This document shows positions 56,899-64,000 of a DNA stretch of 64,000 bases, in pieces (the stretch's first letter is position 1; the number at the start of each line of letters is the position of its first letter). Below the pieces are notes generated by a model. That model made no database searches and was not told the origin of the DNA. It saw only the letters and a list, made by a program, of their open reading frames with translations. The DNA comes from Streptomyces sp. DH37 (lineage in GTDB: Bacteria > Actinomycetota > Actinomycetes > Streptomycetales > Streptomycetaceae): NCBI RefSeq assembly GCF_029813835.1, contig NZ_JARVKV010000008.1, forward strand, positions 62,001 through 126,000, given 5' to 3'. The translations under genes were made by a program, and so were the position numbers.

Positions 56899-57594
56899 AT
56901 GTCGGTGCTGTCGGCATGGAACGGGGCGGGTGACATGGGTTCGGCCTCAGGGAGCAGATCGGCCTATCACCACGGCGACCTCCGCAACGCGCTCGTCGCC
57001 GCCGCCGTCGAGCTGGCGAGCGACGGCGGTCCCGAACGCGTGGTCCTGCGCGAGGTCGCCCGCCGGGTCGGCGTGTCGCCGACCGCCGCCTACCGGCACT
57101 TCGACGGGCAGGGCGGGCTGATGTACGCAGTCAAGGTCCGCGGCCAGGAGGCGCTCGCCGAGTCCATGGAGGACGCGGCGGCCCGGGTCCCGGCGACCTG
57201 GGACCCGGGGGTGGCGGCCGAACGGCGGTTCACCGCGCTGGGGCGCGGCTACGTGCGCTTCGCCCTGCGGCGCCCCGGGCTGTTCCGCTCGGCCTTCTGC
57301 CGGATCCCCGGCGCGGAGGGGGAGCCCCGGGACTGGACGGAGGTCCCGCGGGCCGACGGAGAGCCGCGCTACCGCGCCCTCGGGCTCCTCACCGCCGCAC
57401 TCGACGAGTTGGTCGCCCACGGCCGGATGCCGGCGCACAGGCGGCCCGCCGCCGAGGTGACCGCCTGGTCGACGGTGCACGGTCTGTCCGTGCTGCTGAT
57501 GGAGGGTCCCCTGTCCCGGCTCCCGGACGAGCAGAGCGACGCGGTGCTCGAGCACGCGCTGTCGACCGTGCTGGCGGGCCTCGCCGCGCCCTGA
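56899..57594 (+). CDS. TetR-family regulator
   Basis: The 231-residue regulator has the TetR HTH (YHHGDLRNALVAAAVELA, then LREVARRVGVSPTAAYRHF, about residues 23-72) and a C-terminal helical ligand domain of the TetR_C_33/WHG type. ATG 56899 gives the longest reading; ATG 56935 is an alternative and also lacks a clear ribosome site. The dyad just upstream is probably its own operator. It may control the convergent MFS exporter or the Cml-type gene on its left. Confidence 0.85.
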   Translation: MSVLSAWNGAGDMGSASGSRSAYHHGDLRNALVAAAVELASDGGPERVVLREVARRVGVSPTAAYRHFDGQGGLMYAVKVRGQEALAESMEDAAARVPATWDPGVAAERRFTALGRGYVRFALRRPGLFRSAFCRIPGAEGEPRDWTEVPRADGEPRYRALGLLTAALDELVAHGRMPAHRRPAAEVTAWSTVHGLSVLLMEGPLSRLPDEQSDAVLEHALSTVLAGLAAP

Positions 57595-57611
57595 GCGGCC
57601 GCGGGCCGCTC
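57593..57611 (+). terminator. Hairpin overlapping the TetR stop
   Basis: GAGCGGCC-GCG-GGCCGCTC: 8-base arms, 3-base loop, beginning inside the stop codon of the TetR gene. Confidence 0.6.
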
Positions 57612-57659
57612 CTCCGCGTCCCCCGTGCCCCCGTACCGGCAGGCCCCCGCACCGGCAGG

Positions 57660-57699
57660 CCTCCGTACGGCGGGGCCGGGGGTCCCCGCCGTACGGAGG
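57660..57699. terminator. Strong bidirectional terminator
   Basis: Sixteen-base perfect arms (57660-57675 and 57684-57699) enclose an 8-base loop, centred between the convergent TetR and MFS genes. It is the most stable hairpin noticed in the window. Confidence 0.85.
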
Positions 57700-57767
57700 C
57701 GGTCCTGGAAGCGGCTGCACCGGGCGGAGGGGCGCCGGGCGGCGGAGGGGGCCGGGCGGCGGTCCGC

Positions 57768-59234
57768 TCAGGCCGCCTGCTCCACCTCGCGGACGTCCGG
57801 CGCCGCCGGGTCGGCGCCGTCGGACTCCGGCTCCGGGTTCCGGACGGGCTGCCTCGGGATGGCGAAGGCCACCAGGCCGCCGAGCGCGGTGACCGCGGCG
57901 CCGATCCACAGGGCGGGCCGTACGCCGTCCACGAAGTCCTGCGCGGACGCGTAGCCGCCGTAGGCCGCGAAGACGGTGCCGAGGACGGCCACGCCCAGGA
58001 CGCCGCCGACCTCCCGGGCGGTGCTGTTGGCGCCGGACGCCTTCCCGTGCTCCTCCCGCCGCACGGCGGAGAGCACCACCGTGGCGGCGGGCGCGAAGGT
58101 CAGGCCCATTCCGATGCCCGCGAGGACCATCGGGGCGACCAGGCGGGAGTAGGGGGTGTCGACCGTCGCCACCAGGTTGATCCAGGCCAGGCCGGCCGCC
58201 TGGAGGAGCAGGCCCAGTCCCATCAGCCGGCCGCCCCCCACCCGGTTGGTGAGCATGCCCGCCAGCGGCGCCACGAACATCGGCATCAGGGTCCAGGACA
58301 GGGTGAGCACACCGGCGTGCAGCGGGGTGCGCGGCGGCGCGATCTGGAGGTACTGCGCGAGCAGGAAGATCGACCCGAAGACGCCGAAGTACATGGCGGC
58401 GGAGACCACGTTGGTGAGGGTGAAGGCGCGGATCCGGTAGAAGCGCAGCGGCAGCAGCGGGGCCTCGGTGCGCCTCTCCCAGAGGGTGAACAGGGCGAGC
58501 AGCACCGTGCCGCCGGCCAGGGCGAGCAGCACCCGGCCGTCGGTCCAGCCGCGCGTCTCGCCGTTGACGATGCCCCAGACCAGGGCGAGGAGGCCGACGG
58601 TGACCAGCAGCATGCCCTCGACGTCGATGCGGGCCCGCTCCCCGCGGCTCTCCTTCAGGACCACCAGCGCCAGCGGCACCGCGACCAGCCCGACCGGCAC
58701 GTTGATCCAGAAGATCCACTGCCAGGCCAGTCCGTCCACGACCGCGCCGCCCACCACCGGGCCGAGCGCGACGGCGGTGCCGCTGACCGCGCTCCACAGG
58801 CCGACGGCCAGGCCGCGCAGCCGGTCGGGGACGGCGGCGGAGAGCAGGGTCAGCGACAGGGGCATGACCGCGGCGGCGCCCAGCCCCTGGAGCGCGCGGA
58901 AGAGGATGAGCTGGCCGCTGCCGGTGGAGAGGCCGCAGCCGACGGAGGCCAGGGTGAAGACGGTGATGCCGGCGACGAAGAACCGGCGGCGTCCGTAGCG
59001 GTCGCCCAGGCCGGCGCAGACCAGCAGGAAGCAGGCGAAGCCCAGGGTGTAGGCGTTGACGAACCACTGGAGGTCCTGGGTGCTCGCCGAGAGGTCCTGC
59101 TGGAGGGTCCGCAGCGCGGTGGACACCACCAGGTTGTCCAGGGCGGTCATGAACATCGGCAGGGAGCAGGCGACGATCGACAGCCACAGCGGCGTGCGCG
59201 TCGCGCCCGGAGCGGCGGATGCGGCGGTGGACAA
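57768..59234 (-). CDS. DHA2-family (EmrB/QacA-type) MFS multidrug exporter
   Basis: The 488-residue protein has about fourteen membrane helices. It has the DHA2 signatures LDNLVVSTALRTLQQDLSAS (near residue 31), GRRRFFVAGI in the first cytoplasmic loop, and GPVVGGAVVDGLAWQWIFWINVP (near 145), the antiporter motif C region. TTG 59234 is chosen because GGGAGGA lies six bases upstream and upstream in-frame codons lack coding bias. It exports drugs by proton antiport. It lies in a leftward pair behind the small ABM-like gene. Confidence 0.88.
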   Translation of the reverse strand: MSTAASAAPGATRTPLWLSIVACSLPMFMTALDNLVVSTALRTLQQDLSASTQDLQWFVNAYTLGFACFLLVCAGLGDRYGRRRFFVAGITVFTLASVGCGLSTGSGQLILFRALQGLGAAAVMPLSLTLLSAAVPDRLRGLAVGLWSAVSGTAVALGPVVGGAVVDGLAWQWIFWINVPVGLVAVPLALVVLKESRGERARIDVEGMLLVTVGLLALVWGIVNGETRGWTDGRVLLALAGGTVLLALFTLWERRTEAPLLPLRFYRIRAFTLTNVVSAAMYFGVFGSIFLLAQYLQIAPPRTPLHAGVLTLSWTLMPMFVAPLAGMLTNRVGGGRLMGLGLLLQAAGLAWINLVATVDTPYSRLVAPMVLAGIGMGLTFAPAATVVLSAVRREEHGKASGANSTAREVGGVLGVAVLGTVFAAYGGYASAQDFVDGVRPALWIGAAVTALGGLVAFAIPRQPVRNPEPESDGADPAAPDVREVEQAA

Positions 59235-59317
59235 GGGCGTCCTCCCGGATCGAGATGGTGGACGGGCGGGTGGAGGGACAGGTGGACGGGCGGATGAACG
59301 GGCGGGGGGCGGGCGGT

Positions 59318-59719
59318 TCAGGACTGCCGGGTCCGGGCGTCCTCCAGGCGCGTGCGGGCGTCGTCCCAGGAGATGGGGAGCCGCTCGCCGGGGACGGTCC
59401 AGAAGACGAAGTGGGACTGGCGCATGGTGGGCCGCAGCCGCTTCATGATCGAGTTGTGCGGCTCGGCCTTGGCGTAGGCGTACAGCGCCTCCTTGCTCTC
59501 CCAGGCCGACAGGGTCCAGAAGACGCCGCGGGTGAGCTGGGCGATGAGCGAGGCCCCGAAGGCGCCCGGCGCCCGGCGGGCCTGCCGCCACGTGGCGAGG
59601 GAGAGCCAGAAGAAGCGGGGGACGTGCCGCAGCGACGAGACCTCCAGCCGGGAGGCCATGACGAACGCCTCGGCGGAGGGGGGCGCCGGATTGATCTTCG
59701 CCCAGGGGAGTGTCGGCAT
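59318..59719 (-). CDS. Small dimeric alpha/beta-barrel (monooxygenase-like) protein
   Basis: The 133-residue protein has a ferredoxin-like alpha+beta layout seen in antibiotic-biosynthesis-monooxygenase and related small proteins (WTLSAWESKEALYAYAKAEPH near residue 68 is the typical helix). Its exact family is uncertain and no catalytic residues can be named. ATG 59719 has AAGGA. It precedes the DHA2 exporter in the same direction (83-base gap) and is divergent from a MerR regulator that probably controls both. Confidence 0.6.
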   Translation of the reverse strand: MPTLPWAKINPAPPSAEAFVMASRLEVSSLRHVPRFFWLSLATWRQARRAPGAFGASLIAQLTRGVFWTLSAWESKEALYAYAKAEPHNSIMKRLRPTMRQSHFVFWTVPGERLPISWDDARTRLEDARTRQS

Positions 59720-59796
59720 GAGTCGGGTCCTTGCTCTGCGGAGGGGGCTGCTGACGGGCGACGCGGTGACAGCGCCCGCGATAAATCGATAGTGGA

Positions 59797-59815
59797 ACTA
59801 TCCGCTATGGATAGT
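59797..59815. promoter_or_regulatory. MerR operator in the divergent promoter
   Basis: ACTATCC-GCTAT-GGATAGT is a perfect 19-base dyad, the usual length of MerR-family operators. GATAGTGG occurs within it and again 22 bases upstream (59788-59795). The region is AT-rich compared with its surroundings. Confidence 0.7.
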
Positions 59816-59876
59816 GGCACGTTACACTTCCTTTGTCTACCGACATCCGCAGCCACTTCGGGAGCGAGGAACCCCC

Positions 59877-60536
59877 GTGAAGATGTCCGAACTGAGCCGT
59901 CGCAGCGGCGTGCCCGTCCCGACGATCAAGTTCTATCTGCGGGAGGGCCTGCTGCCGGCCGGGCGGGCGACGGCCACCAACCAGGCCGAGTACGAGGAGG
60001 ACCATCTGCGGCGGCTGCGCCTGGTACGGGCGCTGATCACCCTCGGCGGGCTCTCGGTGGCCGCCACCCGGGAGGTCCTGGAGGCGATCGCCGAACCGCT
60101 CGACCGGTACCGGACCCTCGGCGTCACGCACTACGCCCTGCGCCCCCCGGCGGCCGGCGCCTCCCGGAGCGGTGAGGACGGCGCGGACGACGACGGCAGC
60201 ACGGCCGAGGTGCAGCGGCTCATCGAGCGGATGGGCTGGACCGTCACCGAGGCGTCGCCGCTCCGGGAGGCGCTGGCCGCCGGGCTGCGGGCGCTGCGCG
60301 AGGTCGGCGCGGCGTACGGCGCCGACGAGCTGGCGCCGTACGCCGAACTGGCCGCCGCGACCGCCCGGCTGGACCTGGACCACCTCGCCGGGATCGAGGA
60401 CCGGATCGACATCGCGGAGCGCGCCCTGGTGCTGACCGTCCTCATGGAACCGGTGCTGGCGACGCTGCGCCGGATGGCGCAGGAGCACGAGAGCGCGCTG
60501 CGCTACGCCGACGGGGACGCCGGCGCCGCCGGGTGA
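59877..60536 (+). CDS. MerR-family regulator
   Basis: The 219-residue protein starts with a MerR HTH (MSELSRRSGVPVPTIKFYLREGLLPAGR, about residues 3-30) followed by the wing, a dimerisation coiled coil and a C-terminal helical domain of unknown ligand. It lacks the metal-binding cysteines of MerR/CueR types. GTG 59877 has GAGGA about 7 bases upstream; a GTG at 59814 is too close to the operator. It ends one base before the convergent phosphopantetheinyl transferase gene. Its likely targets are the divergent monooxygenase-like and exporter genes. Confidence 0.88.
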   Translation: MKMSELSRRSGVPVPTIKFYLREGLLPAGRATATNQAEYEEDHLRRLRLVRALITLGGLSVAATREVLEAIAEPLDRYRTLGVTHYALRPPAAGASRSGEDGADDDGSTAEVQRLIERMGWTVTEASPLREALAAGLRALREVGAAYGADELAPYAELAAATARLDLDHLAGIEDRIDIAERALVLTVLMEPVLATLRRMAQEHESALRYADGDAGAAG

Positions 60537-60537
60537 G

Positions 60538-61278
60538 TCACCGGACGGCACCGGGCACCACCGGGTCGACGTACCGCGGCACAGGGGCGGTCCACGGGCC
60601 GGGCCCGCCGCCGTCCCGCCGCACCGCCACCCCCAGCCGGTGCCCGCTGGGCGCCGACAGCAGGGCGAAGCTCCAGCGCGGGGTCTCGGCCGCCGGCACC
60701 GCCGGGTCCTCCAGCACGATCCGGCCGTACCGGTCCGGGCCGAGCCGGAACCCGTCGAAGCGGTGCTGGAAACCCAGTCCCAGCGCCTTGGTGTACGCCT
60801 CCTTCAGCACCCACACGTCGGTGAACGCCCGCGCCCGCTCCGCGGGCGGCAGCCCGGCCAGCAGCGCGCGTTCGGCGGGGGCCAGCCACCGCGTGCCGTA
60901 CCGGACCGCGTCCTCCCCCGCCTCGGCCGGCTCCGCGTCCAGCCCGCACGGTCCCTCGCCGCTCACCAGGAGGGCGATCAGGCCCCGGGTGTGCGCCAGG
61001 CTGAACCGCACCCCCCACGGGTTGGGGTCCAGCTCCGGCCTGCCCAGCTCGCTGCGGGCGAACCGGAGCGCGGCCGGGTCCTCGCCCAGCAGCTCCCCGA
61101 GCACGGTGCGGCACAGCAGCCGCGCGCCGAGGAAGCGGCGCCGGCCGTCCGGCGGGAGGATGCGGTCCAGGCGGCCGCGCTCGTCGGGGGAGAGCAGGCC
61201 GGCGGCCCGCCTCGCCGTCTCCCCCCCGACCGCGTCCTCGGTCAGCAGCCACACCCCCGCGGTCCGCGCGGCGGTCAC
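60538..61278 (-). CDS. 4'-Phosphopantetheinyl transferase (Sfp type)
   Basis: The 246-residue enzyme moves phosphopantetheine from CoA to carrier proteins. It has the Sfp-type signatures GLDAEPAE (about residues 112-119) and FTDVWVLKEAYTKALG (about 152-167), with metal-binding Asp and Glu/Lys residues in place. The GTG start overlaps the ACAD 4 stop (GTGA). No carrier protein, PKS or NRPS is in the window, so it probably belongs to a biosynthetic locus further right. Confidence 0.9.
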   Translation of the reverse strand: MTAARTAGVWLLTEDAVGGETARRAAGLLSPDERGRLDRILPPDGRRRFLGARLLCRTVLGELLGEDPAALRFARSELGRPELDPNPWGVRFSLAHTRGLIALLVSGEGPCGLDAEPAEAGEDAVRYGTRWLAPAERALLAGLPPAERARAFTDVWVLKEAYTKALGLGFQHRFDGFRLGPDRYGRIVLEDPAVPAAETPRWSFALLSAPSGHRLGVAVRRDGGGPGPWTAPVPRYVDPVVPGAVR

Positions 61279-63059
61279 TCGGGGGCGGGCGTGGACGCGC
61301 GGACGGGGACCGGCCGGGCGGAGAACAGGCGCGGGGCGCCGTGCAGTTCGCGCAGCACCTCCATCACCCGGTCCACGACCTGCGGGTCGGTGACCGTCTC
61401 GGTCGGGTACAGCAGCCGCCACACCCGCTCCAGGGAGAGCAGCAGCACCGCGCCGTCCGGGAAGCCGCCGCCGAACGCCTCGGCGGACCCGGTGGCCAGC
61501 TGTACGGAGGCGGCGGCGGCGTGCAGCGCGCAGTACCGCTCGGCCAGCCGGAACAGCTCGGCCGAGGAGCCGTACCCGCGCCCCTGCCGCTGCTTGAGCA
61601 GGTCCAGTTCCGCCCGCATCCGCGCGAACTCCCCCGCCAGCCGCCCGGCCAGGTCCGCCGCGCGGTTCAGCCAGTCCCGCTGCCGCTCGTCGCCGTGCCG
61701 GGCCGCCGCCTCCCGCAGCCGCCGCACGGCCGCCGGCAGCGAGACCACCGTGTCGTCCCGGCCGCGGCTGACCAGGAGCTGGCGGTGCGGCTCCCACGGC
61801 GGCAGCGGCGCGTCCGCGTCGTACACCACGGCCGCCCGCCCGGCCGCCTCGGCGCGCGCGGCGTCGTCGGCCGAGACCGCCGTCGTCAGCAGCGCGTCGA
61901 GCTGGGCTCCGACGCTCTTGAGGTTCACCACCGTGTTGCCGTCGACGAAGTGGACCGCCAGCAGGTCGCGCAGCATCTTCTGGTAGACGCCGTAGTGCGG
62001 GTGGGCGCGCAGGTACTGGCGGGCGCCCAGCACCACCGAGAGCTGCGCCATCGTGCGGTCCAGCAGCGTCGGCACGAAGTACTTGACGACGGACGAGAAG
62101 ACGCTGGTCTGCTCCGGGACCACCTGGAGGGCCCGGACGGCCGCCGTGGAGACCGCGTCGGCCAGCATCAGATCGGCGAAGGACTCGGCGAGCTGGCGCC
62201 GCGAGTAGGGGATGTCGGCGACCTTCTGGCCGAAGATCTCCCGCTGCTCGGCGAAGTCCAGGGTCACCCGCAGCGCGGTGTCCACCGCGCCCAGCGCGAT
62301 CGCGCAGATCACCGTACGGGCCACCTGAGCGCCCTGGAGGGCGAGTTCGAGCCCCTGCCCCTCGGCGCCGATGCGGCACTCCTCGGGCACGAACACCCCG
62401 TCCAGCCGGATGCCGCTCATGTCGATGGCCCGCAGTCCGTGCAGGCGTTCGCCCGGCAGCGGCAGCACCGAACCGGCCGGGCAGCGGCGCTTGTCCACCG
62501 CGAAGACCGACCAGCCGCCCGGCCCGCCGCGCGGGTCGGTGCGGGCCTGGACGCTCACCACGTCGGCCACCGTGGCGTTGCCGATCAGCCACTTCTCACC
62601 GGTCAGGACGTAGCCGCCGGGGACCTTCTCGGCGCGCATCTCGTTGGCGAGGATGTCGCTGCCGTGGCCGCGCTCGGTCAGCCCCCAGGCCATCCGCCCG
62701 CCGTGGTTGATCGCCTCGACGGCGGCCCTGCCCTGCTCGTCGGTGGCGGCGATCCAGGTCGGCATGAACGCCACGTTGGTGATCATCAGCGCGGTGGCGG
62801 TGGTCGGGTCCCGGCGGGCCACCAGCCTCACGAGCTGGAAGCCGACCTCCACGTCGCCCGCCCGCCCGCCCCACCGCTCGGGCAGGCAGTAGTGGTGCAG
62901 TCCCCAGGACTGCAGCAGGCCGACCATCTCGTAGGGGTACTGCTCGCGCTCGTCGTGGTCGAGGACGCGGCTGAACGGCATCCGCGAGCGGTCGTCGTGC
63001 GGATCGCCCAGGTACTCCTCCAGCTCCCCGGCGAGGGAGGCCAGTTTGGCGGCGGTCAT
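61275..63059 (-). CDS. Large acyl-CoA dehydrogenase-like protein (594 aa)
   Basis: The first 380 residues are a complete ACAD (LTERGHGSDILANEM near 127; TGEKWLIGNATVADVV near 150; AEQREIFGQKVADIPYSRRQLAESFADLM near 315). An extra helical region (about 390-594) follows, as in acyl-CoA oxidase-like proteins. The ATG overlaps the stop of the upstream gene (ATGA). Paired ACAD-like genes with a phosphopantetheinyl transferase are common at the edges of polyketide clusters, where such enzymes act on carrier-bound acyl chains. Confidence 0.85.
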   Translation of the reverse strand: MTAAKLASLAGELEEYLGDPHDDRSRMPFSRVLDHDEREQYPYEMVGLLQSWGLHHYCLPERWGGRAGDVEVGFQLVRLVARRDPTTATALMITNVAFMPTWIAATDEQGRAAVEAINHGGRMAWGLTERGHGSDILANEMRAEKVPGGYVLTGEKWLIGNATVADVVSVQARTDPRGGPGGWSVFAVDKRRCPAGSVLPLPGERLHGLRAIDMSGIRLDGVFVPEECRIGAEGQGLELALQGAQVARTVICAIALGAVDTALRVTLDFAEQREIFGQKVADIPYSRRQLAESFADLMLADAVSTAAVRALQVVPEQTSVFSSVVKYFVPTLLDRTMAQLSVVLGARQYLRAHPHYGVYQKMLRDLLAVHFVDGNTVVNLKSVGAQLDALLTTAVSADDAARAEAAGRAAVVYDADAPLPPWEPHRQLLVSRGRDDTVVSLPAAVRRLREAAARHGDERQRDWLNRAADLAGRLAGEFARMRAELDLLKQRQGRGYGSSAELFRLAERYCALHAAAASVQLATGSAEAFGGGFPDGAVLLLSLERVWRLLYPTETVTDPQVVDRVMEVLRELHGAPRLFSARPVPVRASTPAPE

Positions 63060-64000
63060 ACGGCTGCTCCTTCCAGGGGTGCGGGCTCCCCGGGCGCGGT
63101 GTCCCCGGCTCCGGGGTCCGGGGTCGCCAGGGGCAGGGCTGCGACGGAGAACAGGCGGTCGTCCGCGTGCAGCGGCAGTACGGCGGCCAGGACCGCCTCC
63201 GCGTCCTCCTCCGGCAGCGGCGCGGTGCGGCCCGCGGCCCGGGACAGCAGCACCGTCAGGGCGGCGGCGAGCCAGCCGGCGTCGCCCTCGGGCACGCCGC
63301 ACAGGCGGCGGTCGCGGTTGTGCCACCACAGCAGCAGGCAGCTCGCGGCGGCGTGCACCCAGCACAGCCGCGCGGCGAGGTCCTGGTCGCGCAGCGGGTC
63401 CGCGCCCCGGCGGGCGCGCAGGGCGTGACCGAGCCAGGACACGGCCCGCTCCAGCCGGGTGACGGCCCGCGCCACGCGCCGGCCGGCCGCCTCCTGCCGT
63501 ACGGCGGCGGCCACCGCCGGCACCGCGGCCAGCACCGGGTCCGCGCCGCGGTCGGACAGCTCCAGGCCCTCCAGGCGCAGCCCGGGCGGCTCGGCGTCCA
63601 GCGCGAACACCTGCGCGAGGGCGGCGTCCGGCGCCTTCGCGTGCGGTGCCTTCGAGTCCGGGGCCTTCGCGTCCGCGGCGGGCGACGCGGCGGCCAGCCG
63701 GGCGAAGTGGGCCGCGACCAGGCGGAGGTTGGCGGTCGGGCTGGTGTCGATGTAGCGGACGACGGCGTTGTCCCGCCGCAGGACGTCGAACGCCGCGTAC
63801 GGCCCGTCGCCCAGCACGCCGCGGCTGGCGAGCACGTCCGCGCAGCGCGCCAGCGCCTCCTCGGAGGCGTCGGTGAGCACCTTCTTCGCCACGCTCGACC
63901 ACAGGCTCTGGGCGGCCGGCAGGACGTGCAGGCCCCGGGCGGTGGCCAGCGCCACCGCGTCCCCGGCCAGCAGCAGGGCCGCGGCGGTGGCCAGTTCGCG
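63056..64000 (-). CDS. Acyl-CoA dehydrogenase/oxidase-like protein, C-terminal part (cut by window edge)
   Basis: The reading frame stays open to the right edge; the GTG at 63955 is internal rather than a start because coding bias continues upstream. The visible 315 residues resemble the helical C-terminal half of ACAD-like proteins, with few clear motifs (RDNAVVRYIDTSPTANLRLVAAH near the middle). It is translationally coupled to the next gene. The true start and full domain content lie outside the window. Confidence 0.6.
   Translation of the reverse strand, partial: RELATAAALLLAGDAVALATARGLHVLPAAQSLWSSVAKKVLTDASEEALARCADVLASRGVLGDGPYAAFDVLRRDNAVVRYIDTSPTANLRLVAAHFARLAAASPAADAKAPDSKAPHAKAPDAALAQVFALDAEPPGLRLEGLELSDRGADPVLAAVPAVAAAVRQEAAGRRVARAVTRLERAVSWLGHALRARRGADPLRDQDLAARLCWVHAAASCLLLWWHNRDRRLCGVPEGDAGWLAAALTVLLSRAAGRTAPLPEEDAEAVLAAVLPLHADDRLFSVAALPLATPDPGAGDTAPGEPAPLEGAAV

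Noticed and set aside
1..64000. CRISPR arrays, tRNA/rRNA genes, insertion sequences, phage attachment sites
   Set aside because: No repeat-spacer pattern, clover-leaf gene, transposase or integrase was seen on either strand.

Overview
The window is high-GC actinobacterial chromosome, almost certainly Streptomyces. Third codon positions are G/C-rich, GTG and TTG starts are common, neighbouring genes often overlap by GTGA, ATGA or TGATG, rare TTA (bldA-type) codons occur, and the families are typical of Streptomyces. No tRNA, rRNA, CRISPR array, transposase, PKS or NRPS was seen.

Left part (1-9.8 kb), general and secreted functions: two secreted ricin-B-lectin proteins (ThuA/DUF1080 and sugar dehydrogenase/PKD types) that share an almost identical 373-bp lectin module; a cupin-HTH regulator divergent from a DMT transporter, FMN-binding protein and B3/B4-domain operon; and a TTA-containing helical-repeat protein.

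Centre (10.0-49.6 kb), a large and unusual nucleoside-antibiotic-like gene cluster. (i) A leftward HisG / HAD phosphatase / SDR / SAICAR-synthetase block has the gene set of the pentostatin and coformycin clusters, next to a 2-oxoglutarate oxygenase-like protein with an HxH instead of HxD motif. (ii) A leftward run of 18 tightly packed genes (18.8-40.4 kb) holds a beta-RFAP-synthase homologue (the ForT/PyfQ type of C-ribosyl transferase), a second SAICAR synthetase, an adenylosuccinate synthetase, a PfkB sugar/nucleoside kinase, a HAD phosphatase and a cytosolic THI5/NMT1-like protein. The same run has a fused anthranilate synthase TrpE(G), an aryl-CoA ligase, a 2-aminobenzoyl-CoA monooxygenase/reductase-type flavoprotein, a ThDP enzyme, three luciferase-like monooxygenases, an acyl-CoA dehydrogenase, a CoA-transferase, an acetoacetate-decarboxylase-like protein and an amidohydrolase. 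(iii) Rightward genes encode two acyl-CoA dehydrogenases, a NUDIX protein and a free-standing IMP-cyclohydrolase domain; 24 kb away is the matching AICAR-transformylase domain (a split, ATIC-like PurH), followed by a MalY-type PLP enzyme and a PaoABC-type molybdo-oxidoreductase. (iv) A drug-exporter-like MFS protein, an FMN reductase and a chorismate-mutase-like protein complete it. My reading, which is inference, is that the cluster makes an adenosine-like C-nucleoside whose base is completed by duplicated purine enzymes, together with a coformycin-type adenosine-deaminase inhibitor that protects it. The base precursor appears to come from anthranilate. I saw no N-N-bond-forming genes of the formycin/pyrazofurin type, so the product may be new.

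Right part (49.6-64 kb), accessory genes: a MerR-methyltransferase fusion joined to a remnant of another gene, a SnoaL-like protein, an SDR/MmyB-type regulator pair, a VOC protein, a chloramphenicol-efflux-type MFS gene with a leader peptide and a sequestered ribosome-binding site, a TetR/MFS pair, a MerR regulator, and at the right edge a phosphopantetheinyl transferase with two acyl-CoA-dehydrogenase-like proteins that look like the rim of another biosynthetic locus running off the window.
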